Source of the DNA: Propionibacteriaceae bacterium UBA6238
Lineage (GTDB): Bacteria > Actinomycetota > Actinomycetes > Propionibacteriales > Propionibacteriaceae
Assembly: GCA_002441465.1 (NCBI GenBank)
Contig: DJWE01000072.1
Span: forward strand, 44,888 to 88,273
Direction of reading: 5' to 3'
Length of the DNA stretch: 43,386 nucleotides
The first letter of the stretch is position 1. Every line of letters begins with the position of its first letter. This document shows positions 16,059-23,584 of the stretch, piece by piece. The translations under genes were made by a program, and so were the position numbers. The notes beneath the pieces were generated by a model. That model was not told where the DNA came from and did no database searches. It saw nothing but the letters and a program-made list of their open reading frames with translations.

Positions 16059-16541
16059 TCAGGCGTCGAGCAGGACGCGGATGTCGGCTTCGATGTCGGC
16101 GGGCGGAACCTCGGGGGCGTAGCGTCCCACGACCCGTCCGGAGCGATCGAGCAGGAACTTGGTGAAGTTCCAGGTGATCGAGTCGTCGGGTGTTCCGCCG
16201 CGCTCGGCGCGCAGCCAGGCGAACAGCGGGTGCGCGGCGGGCCCGTTCACGTCCACCTTGGCGAACATCGGGAAGGTCACGCCGTAGTTCAGGCGGCAGA
16301 ACTCGGCGGTCTCCGCGTCGTCGTCGAACTCCTGGTGGGCGAACTGGTCGCACGGGAAACCGAGCACCATCAGGCCCTTCTCGCCGAGGTCGGCGTAGAG
16401 CTTCTCCAGGCCCTCGAACTGCGGGGTGAATCCGCACTTCGACGCCGTGTTCACCACCAGCACCACCTGGCCGAGGTAGTCGCCGAGGCGCTGGTTCGCG
16501 CCGGCGATCGTGGTGGCCTCGAAACTGTCCAGGCTTGTCAT
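16059..16541 (-). CDS. Glutathione peroxidase family protein (Cys type)
   Basis: The 160-residue thioredoxin-fold peroxidase has the three signature blocks: NTASKCGFTPQFEGLEKLY with the peroxidatic Cys near residue 36, LGFPCDQFAHQE with the second Cys, and WNFTKFL. Gln, Trp and Asn of the catalytic tetrad are all identifiable. Cys-type bacterial enzymes usually use thioredoxin rather than glutathione, and actinobacteria generally lack glutathione, so a thioredoxin peroxidase role is likely. ATG at 16541 is preferred, with GAGG five bases upstream; the longer frame to 16586 adds 15 unconserved residues. The gene lies 69 bases after the TetR gene on the same strand and may be cotranscribed. Confidence 0.9.
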   Translation of the reverse strand: MTSLDSFEATTIAGANQRLGDYLGQVVLVVNTASKCGFTPQFEGLEKLYADLGEKGLMVLGFPCDQFAHQEFDDDAETAEFCRLNYGVTFPMFAKVDVNGPAAHPLFAWLRAERGGTPDDSITWNFTKFLLDRSGRVVGRYAPEVPPADIEADIRVLLDA

Positions 16542-16610
16542 CTTGTCCTCCAGGTCGTTCGAGTTCCTCAAGTCCGCCGGACCCACCGGTATTCCCGGCT
16601 GCCGCGGACC

Positions 16611-17327
16611 TCACCGTCGAGGCGGCAGCCACCCTTGTCGGTGCAGGGCGGCGATGCCGTCCAGCAGCAGGTCGAGGGCGAACTCGAACTCGAACTGATC
16701 GTCGCAGCCGCTCGCGACCACGGTTCCGTCGTCGTGGACGGCGACGCTCGCGGCAGCGACCAGGTTCGGAAAGTGCTGGGCCAGCGCTGCCAGGGACGCG
16801 GGGTCGGGCGGAGGCTGGTTGGCGTCCTCGAACAGATCCTGGGTGAAGCCCCAGATCCGGCTGCCGAGGGCGTGCATGGCGTGGTGGGTGAGCGGATCGG
16901 AGAACCCCGCGGCGCGGAAGCTGCCGATCAGGGCGTCGAGATAGACCAGCACCGCGGGCGTCCGGGTGGTCCGGGTCTCCAGCGCACGGCGCAGCCACGG
17001 GTGTCGCAGCTGGATTCGTCGTGCGGCCAGGATGCGGGTGCGCACGGCGGATCGCCAGCCGTCCTCGGCGGACGTGCCGTCCCCGGCGTCGTCCTGGGCT
17101 CGGTCGGGAATCTCCGCGGGCACCTCGCCCAGGGCCACGTCCACCATGCCATCGAGGAGTTCGTCCTTGTCGGCGACGTGTTTGTAGAGGGCCATCGGCA
17201 CGACACCGAGTTCGGTGGCGAGTCGCCGCATGCTGACCGCGTCCAGCCCCTCGACGTCGGCGAGTGCCACCGCAGCCGAGAGGACGCGTGGACGATTCAG
17301 CCGTTCGCGTCGGGTCTGGTCGGCCAC
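16611..17327 (-). CDS. TetR family transcriptional regulator
   Basis: The 238-residue protein has a canonical N-terminal TetR helix-turn-helix (LNRPRVLSAAVALADVEG, then VSMRRLATELGVVPMALYKH at about residues 30-50). A C-terminal TetR_C-like ligand domain (about 80-238) follows. YKHVADKDELLD is the typical end of the DNA-binding domain in the TetR_C subgroup. GTG at 17327 has AGGGAGG a few bases upstream. It is divergent from the DUF4386 membrane-protein gene, with two matching 17-base palindromes in the 79-base gap, so it almost certainly controls that gene and itself. The ligand is unknown. Confidence 0.9.
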   Translation of the reverse strand: MADQTRRERLNRPRVLSAAVALADVEGLDAVSMRRLATELGVVPMALYKHVADKDELLDGMVDVALGEVPAEIPDRAQDDAGDGTSAEDGWRSAVRTRILAARRIQLRHPWLRRALETRTTRTPAVLVYLDALIGSFRAAGFSDPLTHHAMHALGSRIWGFTQDLFEDANQPPPDPASLAALAQHFPNLVAAASVAVHDDGTVVASGCDDQFEFEFALDLLLDGIAALHRQGWLPPRR

Positions 17328-17343
17328 GGTCCCTCCCTTGACG

Positions 17344-17360
17344 GGTGTACGCCGTATACC
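17344..17360. promoter_or_regulatory. TetR-type operator, site 1
   Basis: GGTGTACGCCGTATACC is a near-perfect palindrome (one mismatched pair) centred 33 bases from site 2. It lies next to the TetR start codon. Confidence 0.7.
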
Positions 17361-17376
17361 CTAGCCTTCTCGACAT

Positions 17377-17393
17377 GGTGTACGCCGTACACC
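17377..17393. promoter_or_regulatory. TetR-type operator, site 2
   Basis: GGTGTACGCCGTACACC is a perfect palindrome around a three-base centre. It lies 14 bases before the DUF4386 start, so binding would occlude the start region of that gene. The 33-base spacing from site 1 is about three helical turns. Confidence 0.75.
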
Positions 17394-17406
17394 TAGAGAG
17401 GCTGCA

Positions 17407-18132
17407 ATGACACCCACCCGACGAACCGCCCTGCTCGCGGGGCTGCTCTACCTGCTCACCTTCGTGGCGTCGATCGCGGCGCTTCCCCTGCTGGCCCCGG
17501 TCCTGGACGACCCCCTCTTCGTCCGGTCACCGGGGCCGGCCACGGGAGTGCTGGCCGGCGGGCTGCTCGACCTGGTCAACGCCGCAGCCTGCGTGGGCAC
17601 GGCTGTGGTGCTCTACCCACTCGTGCGGCGCTGGGGCGAGGCAGGGGCGCTGGGGTTCGTCACGTCCCGGGTGCTGGAGGCGGCCATCATCGCAATCGGT
17701 GTGATCAGCCTGTTCGCGGTGGTCACCCTTCGGGTCGACGGCACGGGCGGCGAGGCGGAACTGGCCGTCGCGCGCGGGCTGGTCGCGGTCCGGGATTGGA
17801 CCTTCCTGCTCGGTCCCGGACTCATGCCCGGCGTCAACGCACTGCTGCTGGGGTGGCTGATGTACCGCTCCCGGCTGGTGCCCCGGCTGATCCCACTACT
17901 AGGGCTGATCGGTGCGCCGCTTCAGCTGGCCTCGGTGGTGGCGACGGTGTTCGGCGTCAACGACCAGCTCTCCGTGTGGTCGGCGATCGCCGTGGCCCCG
18001 ATCTTCTGCTGGGAGCTGTTCCTCGGCCTGTGGCTGGCGATCCGCGGCTTCCGTTCCCTGCCGGCGTTGGCACCGGGCGGTGAATCGGTGGTGAGCGCGG
18101 GGGACGGCGGCCTCGCGGCGCCGCAGCGCTGA
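17407..18132 (+). CDS. DUF4386 family membrane protein
   Basis: The 241-residue protein has about six hydrophobic segments and matches the DUF4386 pattern: RRTALLAGLLYLLTFVASI at the N-terminus, an external loop with FVRSPGPATGVLAGGLLDL, LVRRWGEAGALGFVTSRVLE near the middle and LVPRLIPLLGLIGAPLQL later. The biochemical role of the family is unknown; genes for it often sit beside TetR or stress regulators. AGAGAGG precedes the ATG at 17407. It is the evident target of the divergent TetR. The region 18133-18321 after it contains no recognisable gene. Confidence 0.85.
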   Translation: MTPTRRTALLAGLLYLLTFVASIAALPLLAPVLDDPLFVRSPGPATGVLAGGLLDLVNAAACVGTAVVLYPLVRRWGEAGALGFVTSRVLEAAIIAIGVISLFAVVTLRVDGTGGEAELAVARGLVAVRDWTFLLGPGLMPGVNALLLGWLMYRSRLVPRLIPLLGLIGAPLQLASVVATVFGVNDQLSVWSAIAVAPIFCWELFLGLWLAIRGFRSLPALAPGGESVVSAGDGGLAAPQR

Positions 18133-18321
18133 GCCCGCGATCGAGGCCCGGTCCGCTAGCCGCGTCCGGTACGGCGGCATCCTCGGTGGCCGGCCCCGCT
18201 GGCCGACGGTGTATGGAACTGTACGGACCCGTGTGGGCAGCGCTGCTGCGTGGCGGTTGGTCCACTCTCCTGGAGCCGGTTCCACCATGATGGATCACAG
18301 CCGAAGGAGCGGAGGTGACCG

Positions 18322-18961
18322 ATGGCGGAGCTACAGATCCGGGTCGTGGTGGCCGAGGACGATCCGTTCGCGCAACGTGCGATCGTCACCTACCTGGCCC
18401 GGGCTGCCGACATTTCGATCGTCGGTGTGGCGGCCGACGGCCAGCGTGCGCTGAGCCTGGTCCGAGAGCTCACCCCGGACGTCCTGCTCACTGATGTACA
18501 CATGCCCGGAATGGACGGCGTCGAACTGATCGAGAAGGCGCTGGGCCTGCCTCAGCCGCCGCGGGCCCTCTGCTTCACCGCGCTCGGCGATGAACCCACC
18601 ATGCGCGCGGCACTGGAGGCCGGGGCCAGCGGCTTTCTGCTCAAGGTGGACTCCCCGGACCTGCTCGTCCAGGCCATCCGGATCACCAACGACGGCGAGG
18701 CGCTGGTCTCCCCGAAGCTGCTGGCCGGCGTGCTCAGCGCCTTCACCCGGCGTGGCAGTCCGCCGTCCGAGCTCTCGCCCACCGACATCGAACTGGTGCG
18801 GCTGGTGGGGGGCGGGGCTCGACAACGCCGAGATCGCTCGGGAGCTCTCCTTGGCGCCCAGCACGGTGAAGACCTACCTCAGCCGACTGCTCCGCAGGAT
18901 CGACTGCCGCAGCCGCGCCCAGCTGGCAGCTCGGGCGCACGAGTGGGGCCTGGTGGGTTGA
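18322..18961 (+). pseudogene. NarL/FixJ-type response regulator, frameshifted in a G6 run
   Basis: The receiver domain (1-125) is intact: acidic pair AEDD near 11-14, phosphoacceptor Asp58 in LLTDVHMPGMDG, and the conserved Lys in GFLLKVD. The LuxR-type helix-turn-helix (LDNAEIARELSLAPSTVKTYLS, written here with a break: LDNAEIARELSLAP then STVKTYLSRLLRRI) lies in the +1-shifted frame and ends at 18961. Removing one G from the run at 18807-18812 restores a normal 212-residue protein. As written, the regulator would lose its DNA-binding domain. It could be a sequencing error, a recent mutation or a phase-variable tract. GGAGGTGA before ATG 18322 is a perfect ribosome-binding site. It ends nine bases from the converging bacteriocin operon; the HisKA_3 kinase at 23.6 kb is its likely partner. 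Confidence 0.85.
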
Positions 18962-18970
18962 GCGCGCCGC

Positions 18971-19165
18971 TCAGGCCGGGGGAGTCTTCCGGATGGTGCG
19001 CCAGACCACTCCGCCGCCGGCGAGGATCCCCGCCACGCCGAGCGCCGTGGCGAGGAGCTGAAGCGGCACCGACAGGTCGTCGGCCATCCGGACCCGGACG
19101 AACAGGCTTGCCAGCCCTGCGCCGATCAGCACGGCGCCCAGGACGATCGCGGTCGGTCGGTTCAT
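18971..19165 (-). CDS. Small two-helix membrane protein of the bacteriocin operon
   Basis: The 64-residue protein has two hydrophobic helices (about 7-22 and 32-53) separated by a charged turn (RVRMADDLS), with a basic tail (RTIRKTPPA). AAGGAG lies seven bases before the ATG at 19165, so translation is well supported. It is the last gene of the operon, 44 bases after the permease. Small hydrophobic proteins commonly occur in leaderless bacteriocin loci as immunity or export accessories, so that role is plausible. I recognise no family. Confidence 0.7.
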   Translation of the reverse strand: MNRPTAIVLGAVLIGAGLASLFVRVRMADDLSVPLQLLATALGVAGILAGGGVVWRTIRKTPPA

Positions 19166-19209
19166 GGTGTTCTCCTTGCTCTGTTTCGCGGCATGGCCGG
19201 TTTCCGTCA

Positions 19210-20025
19210 TCACTCCGGCGTGGCCCCCTCGCGCCAGAACCGGGGGATCGCGGCCAGCCCGGTCGCGACGACCCAGGCGGCCAGGACGAGCAGACCCTGC
19301 CCAACCGGGGTCCAGCCCTGCACCGCCGTACCGGAAACACTGAGCGCCTTCATCGCGGCGACACCGGGTAGGGCATCCAGGAACGCGGTGAGGACGGGTT
19401 GGGGCAGGTCGGGCGCGGCCACCTGGAGCACGACGACGGCCAGCGGCAGAACCAGGAGACAACCGACCGCGACGGCCATCGTCATCGCCCCACGCCGCAA
19501 CGCCGTGGCGGCGAGGAAGGACAGGACCATGATGAGCCCGAGCGTGATGCAGGCCACGCCGACACCGACCAGGTAGGCGCCGATGTCGATCGGTCCGGGA
19601 AGGCCGCTCACGCGACCCAGGCCGAACACGATCGGGCTTATCGCAAGGAGCACTCCGGCGCCGAGCACGGGCCACACCACTGCGCGGGCACCGAGCAGGC
19701 GGTTACGGTTCGGCACCAGGAGCAGCGCGCCCAGGACGGTGCCGTCTCCGGTCTCGCCGGTCACTGTGGAGAGCGCGTACAGGCTGAGCACCAGACCGGC
19801 GACGCCTGCGGCGATCTCCAGACCGAGCGGTAGGGCGAATGCGGCGGCGCCGAGCGTGTCGTCGATCGCGCCCACGAACATGAAGAACCCGAAGGCGCTG
19901 AACACCGCGGTCGTGGCCGCGATGCCGAGCGCGACCGGCGTGCGCCGGTTGCGCAGGTGCCTGCGGAACTCCGCGCGTATGACCGTGCCGGTGGTCTGTC
20001 GGCCCTGGCTGGGAGTCGTGGTCAT
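19210..20025 (-). CDS. ABC transporter permease (ABC-2 type)
   Basis: The 271-residue protein has a cytosolic N-terminus (AEFRRHLRNRRTPVALG) and six predicted membrane segments, the ABC-2 permease pattern. Polar segments include VTGETGDGTVLGALLLVP and LRRGAMTMA. The ATG overlaps the ATPase stop as ATGA (20022-20025), so the two are translationally coupled and form one transporter. With the upstream bPH2 genes and the bacteriocin gene it probably secretes the peptide, protects the producer by extruding it from the membrane, or both. Confidence 0.85.
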   Translation of the reverse strand: MTTTPSQGRQTTGTVIRAEFRRHLRNRRTPVALGIAATTAVFSAFGFFMFVGAIDDTLGAAAFALPLGLEIAAGVAGLVLSLYALSTVTGETGDGTVLGALLLVPNRNRLLGARAVVWPVLGAGVLLAISPIVFGLGRVSGLPGPIDIGAYLVGVGVACITLGLIMVLSFLAATALRRGAMTMAVAVGCLLVLPLAVVVLQVAAPDLPQPVLTAFLDALPGVAAMKALSVSGTAVQGWTPVGQGLLVLAAWVVATGLAAIPRFWREGATPE

Positions 20026-20924
20026 GGCTGGGCTGCCTCGATCCGGGCTCGATCCGTGGTTGAGCTGAGGAAGACCTCCTCGAGCGACTGCTGCTGCACC
20101 TCGAGATGGGTCAGGGTCAGGCCGGCGCCGAAGACGATCCGTCCGATCGTCGCGGGATCACCATCCTCGACGAGCGCGCCGCCCGGAACCTGGTGGAGCA
20201 CGTGGCCAAGGCCATTCAGCAGGGCGACCACCGAGGGAAGCTCGTCCGAGCGGAGGAGTACCGGGGTGGTGGCGCCGTCGTGCAGATCGCCGAGGCGGCC
20301 CTCGCGCAGCACCCGACCGCCGTCGAGCATGACCACCCGGTCGGCGACGAGTTCGAGCTCCGACATCAGGTGTGAGGAGAGGAGCACGGCCTTGCCTGCC
20401 GCGGCCTCCGCGCGGAGCAGGGAGCGCAGCCAGATCACGCCGTGAGGGTCCAGCCCGTTGACGGGCTCGTCCAGGACCAGGTTCTGCGGATCGCCCAACA
20501 GGGCGAGCGCGATGCCGAGGCGCTGCCGCATGCCGAGCGAGTAGGTTCCGATCCGGGCCCGGGCGGCGTCCCGCAGACCGGTCAGGCCGAGCAGTTCGCC
20601 CACGTCGCGGACGGGTTCGCCCTGGACGTCCGCGGCGTTCCGGAGCAGGTTCTCCCCCGTGGTGCTGCCGGGGAGCCACTGCCCGCCGAGGTGGACGCCC
20701 AAAGCCCTGCCCGGACGCGGCGACCGGACGAACGGGACGCCGTCGACGTGGGCCACGCCGGCGTCGGCCGGGAGCAGCCCGCAGATGATCTTCATCACCG
20801 TGGTCTTGCCGGCCCCGTTCGGCCCGACGAAGCCGGTGACCTCTCCGTCGGGCGCCTCCAGCGAGACCTCGGACACCGCGACGACCTCCCCGAAGCGCTT
20901 GGAGACACGGTCGACCCTGATCAC
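20022..20924 (-). CDS. ABC transporter ATP-binding protein
   Basis: The 300-residue ATPase has Walker A GPNGAGKTT near residue 36, the Q-loop region GGQWLPGSTTGENLL, signature YSLGMRQRLGIALAL, Walker B LVLDEPVNGLDP and the switch His in LLSSHLMSELE. A C-terminal extension (about 210-300) follows, as in drug and bacteriocin exporters of the DrrA/BcrA group. The start is GTG at 20924, sharing GTGA with the stop of the bPH2 gene; its end shares ATGA with the permease start. The tight coupling shows a single operon. In aureocin/lacticin Q loci an ABC transporter of this kind contributes to immunity and export. Confidence 0.9.
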   Translation of the reverse strand: MIRVDRVSKRFGEVVAVSEVSLEAPDGEVTGFVGPNGAGKTTVMKIICGLLPADAGVAHVDGVPFVRSPRPGRALGVHLGGQWLPGSTTGENLLRNAADVQGEPVRDVGELLGLTGLRDAARARIGTYSLGMRQRLGIALALLGDPQNLVLDEPVNGLDPHGVIWLRSLLRAEAAAGKAVLLSSHLMSELELVADRVVMLDGGRVLREGRLGDLHDGATTPVLLRSDELPSVVALLNGLGHVLHQVPGGALVEDGDPATIGRIVFGAGLTLTHLEVQQQSLEEVFLSSTTDRARIEAAQP

Positions 20925-22393
20925 CGGGTGAACCCCCAGGGTTGTGCACGGTGCCCGTCCGTTCCGAGCCCTGACCGGATCTGCCGGGCGAGGTCGTCGA
21001 CCGCAGCGCGCGGGTGGCCGAGCGCGAACCAGTGCAGGGGGCGCCCCGCGTAGGCGCCGAGTGCCACCCAGAGGAAGCGCGGCCGGGGCCGGAGCCAGCT
21101 GACGGTGGCGACCTGGCCGACCGCTCGCGTGCGCAGGGTTGTCTGCCGTTCGGACGCGAACCGGGTCGTGACGTGGGTGAGGTTGCGGGCGTCCTCGCTG
21201 GAGAACCGGGTCGTCGAGGAGGTGCCGAGGACGAGGGCGGCGAGCAGGACGGTGAGACCGGCGAGCAGGGCGGCCCACACCGGCAGCCCCGTCCACCGGT
21301 GCAGCGCGAGGCCGGCGCCCGCCGCGACGCCGAGCGCGCCGAGCGACACCAGCACGGCCCGAACGCGCCGTGGACGGTGATCCAGCAGTGAGTCGGCCGG
21401 GACGAGGTCGGCGAAGTACTCCTCGGCGATCGACCGCACCACGTCCACGGGTAGTGACGGCAGCAACAGGTTGCTCCGGAGCTGGGCCGCCGAGTCGGTG
21501 GTGAGCAGGGCGAGCCGCGCCCGTCCGCTCCACTGCTCGACCAGGTTGCGGTGGAGTACCAGCCCCTCCACGGCCGCAGGATCGATCCGGCGCTCGTGGG
21601 GCTCCAGCAGGCCGAACCGGATCGAGAGTCGGCTGCGGTCGTTGACGCCGACCCGGAACCGGAAGTAACGGACGAGGGTGGCGCACACACCGATCAAGAG
21701 CCCGACCGCGATCGCGCCGAGGACCTGCGCCCAGACGGGGAGTCGCCCGGCGGCGAACCCGAGCGATTCGAGCAGCCCCGCTTCTTCCAGCAGGTCCCAC
21801 AAAGTGGCGGCGACAGCGGCGGCGAGCACCACGACCTGGCCGTACACGAAGCTCATCAGCACCAGTTCCGGGACCGACGCCGCATAGATCGTGCGGTCGC
21901 TCTGCTCCGCACCCGCCGGTGCGGGTGCGTGCCCGGCAGGCAGGGCGGCCTCGACGCGGCCGAGCACCAGATCCACCGTCGGTCGGGTGACGCCGCGGAG
22001 GACGACCCGGGTGGACTCGTCGCCGGCCTGGGTGAGGGTGAGGCGGTAGAGCCCGAGAACCCGGTGTGCCCACGGACGTTCGGTGTTGATGGCGGCGATC
22101 GACCGCCACGGGAAGTCACGTCGGCGTTGCTCGACCAGGCCCGCCTCGTGACGAAGGGAGTCCCGGGTCACTTCGTAGTGGTGCGTGGCCTGCCGGAAGA
22201 CGGGTTCGATGACCGCGAGCGCCAGGTACCCGATGGCGAGGGCGGTCAGGACGCTCCCGAGCATCCCGGTGGACCGGGTGCTGAACGCCCACAATCCGGC
22301 GACGATGGCCAGGGTCGTGGGGAGACTCGCCAGGTAGTCGGCGAGGATCAGCCGCGGTGAGTCGCGCCAGCGGAGCGGGGGTTCGTCAGTCAT
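20921..22393 (-). CDS. bPH2 domain membrane protein, YdbT-like
   Basis: The 490-residue protein alternates membrane-helix pairs with bacterial PH2 domains. The pattern HYEVTRDSLRHEAGLVEQRRRDFPW with SIAAINTERPWAHRVLGLYRLTL (about 70-130) is a classic bPH2 domain. A second copy is FRVGVNDRSRLSIRFGLLEPHERRI with LHRNLVEQWSGRARLAL, and a third, weaker, one is C-terminal. YdbT-type proteins pair with a smaller YdbS-type protein, here the preceding gene. ATG at 22393 overlaps that gene's stop by eight bases. Such pairs are found in the aureocin A53 and lacticin Q/Z clusters, where they take part in secretion or self-protection. In other settings the pair has no known biochemical function. Confidence 0.85.
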   Translation of the reverse strand: MTDEPPLRWRDSPRLILADYLASLPTTLAIVAGLWAFSTRSTGMLGSVLTALAIGYLALAVIEPVFRQATHHYEVTRDSLRHEAGLVEQRRRDFPWRSIAAINTERPWAHRVLGLYRLTLTQAGDESTRVVLRGVTRPTVDLVLGRVEAALPAGHAPAPAGAEQSDRTIYAASVPELVLMSFVYGQVVVLAAAVAATLWDLLEEAGLLESLGFAAGRLPVWAQVLGAIAVGLLIGVCATLVRYFRFRVGVNDRSRLSIRFGLLEPHERRIDPAAVEGLVLHRNLVEQWSGRARLALLTTDSAAQLRSNLLLPSLPVDVVRSIAEEYFADLVPADSLLDHRPRRVRAVLVSLGALGVAAGAGLALHRWTGLPVWAALLAGLTVLLAALVLGTSSTTRFSSEDARNLTHVTTRFASERQTTLRTRAVGQVATVSWLRPRPRFLWVALGAYAGRPLHWFALGHPRAAVDDLARQIRSGLGTDGHRAQPWGFTR

Positions 22394-22913
22394 GGTCCCC
22401 CGGCTCCGCGGCACCGGTGATGGTGGCGCGGAGCCGCTCGGCCTCGCGCCGGGGGACGGGGCCCAGAGGATGGCTTCCGACCACCGTGACGATCCGGAGT
22501 TCCGCCAGGCCGAACGCCCGGAGTAGGGGTCCCTGCACGAGCTCGACCCCGAAGGTCCGCTTGACGGGTATCGAACGCTGGCGGAGAAAGATCCGGCCGT
22601 ACGAGATCCGGGTCGCCTCGGTGGTGAGGTGGTAGCGATACGTCCGGCAGTGCCAGCGGTGCACGAACGCGACGTCGGTGATCAAGGTGATCGTGGCGAT
22701 GGCGGCCGCCACGATCAATAGCGGTACCGGGATCGTCCCGGCAAGAACGAGGTGGACCAACAGGCCGGCGGCCATGACCGCGGCCCAGACGATCAGCGCC
22801 CTGAGGTTCAGGTAGGTGAGCGCAGCTCTGGGCAGTTGGAACCCGGGCTCGGCAGGGGCAGCAGGCCGCGCCGCGTCCGCCGGATCGGCGGTCTCCTGGG
22901 GAGATCGGTTCAC
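22386..22913 (-). CDS. bPH2 domain membrane protein, YdbS-like
   Basis: The 175-residue protein has a Pro/Ala-rich cytosolic N-terminus, two membrane segments (about 40-58 and 62-80) and one bPH2 domain (about 85-165). The domain shows YRYHLTTEATRISYGRIFLR, SIPVKRTFGVELVQGPLLRA and GLAELRIVTVVG. The start is GTG at 22913 with GAGG five bases upstream; the frame extending to 23012 would run into the intergenic hairpin and has no ribosome-binding site. It overlaps the YdbT-like gene by eight bases. It is the first gene after the bacteriocin gene, 105 bases away, and probably forms a complex with the YdbT-like protein. Confidence 0.85.
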   Translation of the reverse strand: MNRSPQETADPADAARPAAPAEPGFQLPRAALTYLNLRALIVWAAVMAAGLLVHLVLAGTIPVPLLIVAAAIATITLITDVAFVHRWHCRTYRYHLTTEATRISYGRIFLRQRSIPVKRTFGVELVQGPLLRAFGLAELRIVTVVGSHPLGPVPRREAERLRATITGAAEPGDHD

Positions 22914-22964
22914 GTGTGCCTCGTTCGGGTGGGTTGTTTCAGAGTAGCTTGGCGGCCTTCGGGC

Positions 22965-23010
22965 GACCTGGGTGTCGTGCCGGTTGGGCTTCGGCATCGC
23001 CACCCAGGTC
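22965..23010 (-). other. Hairpin between bacteriocin gene and export/immunity genes
   Basis: Ten-base arms GACCTGGGTG/CACCCAGGTC with further partial pairing sit in the 105-base gap after the bacteriocin stop. There is no U-run. In bacteriocin operons such hairpins can attenuate read-through or protect the 3' end, so that the peptide mRNA exceeds that of the transporter genes. Confidence 0.5.
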
Positions 23011-23018
23011 ACCGGAAG

Positions 23019-23195
23019 TCAGCCGATGCCCAGGAGCCGAAGGATCAGCTCGATGATCGCCTCGACGGTGAGCCCGCGTTCGATCCACTTCTTAATGGTG
23101 TCCCAGTGCGACTTGATGTAGGCGACGACCTTCTGGATCGCGGACGCGCCGTACTTCCAGGCCAGCCGCAGCACCTTGTAGATGAAGCTCCACAT
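23019..23195 (-). CDS. Aureocin A53/lacticin Q-like leaderless bacteriocin precursor
   Basis: A 58-residue peptide is encoded from ATG 23195, with GAGGAG seven bases upstream. Residues 1-20 read MWSFIYKVLRLAWKYGASAI; the central part has IKKWIERGLT and the end is LILRLLGIG. It is cationic (nine Lys/Arg against four Asp/Glu), has four Trp (2, 13, 31, 37), no Cys, and several amphipathic helices. The order AWKYGxxAI, K-rich W segment, K-W-I-x-x-G, then a hydrophobic helix ending LLGIG parallels aureocin A53, lacticin Q and related class IId bacteriocins, which are made without a leader and keep formyl-Met. The bPH2 pair and ABC genes downstream are the known companions of that family. Function is inferred from similarity and context. 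Confidence 0.82.
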   Translation of the reverse strand: MWSFIYKVLRLAWKYGASAIQKVVAYIKSHWDTIKKWIERGLTVEAIIELILRLLGIG

Positions 23196-23386
23196 GAGTA
23201 TCTCCTCGGGGGTGGGTCCACCCGGTCGGTCCGGGCGGTGACACCACTCGACCCGATCCGTTCGGTGGCGGCCACGGCTGGAGCTGAATCGTCAACTTCC
23301 GGCGACGGGACTCTCTCCTCACGTTGACTACCGGGTCGACTTCGGGAGGGTGCGCTGTCCCCGTAGGGTGACGATCTGGGTGGACG

Positions 23387-23418
23387 CCGTCCTGTCGGGA
23401 CGGGCCGCCGCCTAGACT
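23387..23418 (+). promoter_or_regulatory. Candidate regulated promoter of the peptide-kinase operon
   Basis: The inverted repeat CCGTCC-TGTCG-GGACGG (23387-23403) lies about ten bases before TAGACT (23413-23418), a fair -10 hexamer. The repeat covers the -35 position, where a response regulator would bind to activate. The gap 23196-23449 between the divergent bacteriocin and peptide genes otherwise holds no gene. Confidence 0.4.
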
Positions 23419-23449
23419 GCGGCGCGAAATCCCACCCCAGGAGACATTG

Positions 23450-23584
23450 ATGCTCATTCTTCAGGATGTCCTGCTAGCCGCGTACACGACCGCATGGTCG
23501 CTCCCGATCGTCGAGGCTGTGGTCCCGCTCGGCAACTCTCCGTGGTACTGCGAGTTGATGCCGTGGTTGAAGATGTGCCGCTGA
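23450..23584 (+). CDS. Putative 44-residue signalling or antimicrobial peptide
   Basis: AGGAG lies six bases before ATG 23450, and the frame ends at TGA 23584. Residues 1-27 are hydrophobic (starting MLILQDVLLAAYTTAW). The C-terminal segment GNSPWYCELMPWLKMCR holds two Cys nine residues apart (34 and 43) and three Trp/Tyr, suitable for a disulfide or thioether ring. It matches no family I recognise. The gene is divergent from the bacteriocin gene, and its 3' end overlaps the start region of the histidine kinase in another frame. This layout suggests a peptide pheromone sensed by that kinase; a second bacteriocin or immunity peptide is the alternative. Confidence 0.55.
   Translation: MLILQDVLLAAYTTAWSLPIVEAVVPLGNSPWYCELMPWLKMCR

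Noticed and set aside
19371..19371. 350-residue reading of the response regulator frame to 19371
   Set aside because: After the G6 run the frame is a shadow of the converging genes; the true C-terminus is the HTH ending at 18961.
23045..23275. 76-residue minus-strand ORF over the bacteriocin gene
   Set aside because: Arg/Ser-rich shadow frame; the real gene is the 58-residue frame starting at 23195 with a good ribosome-binding site.
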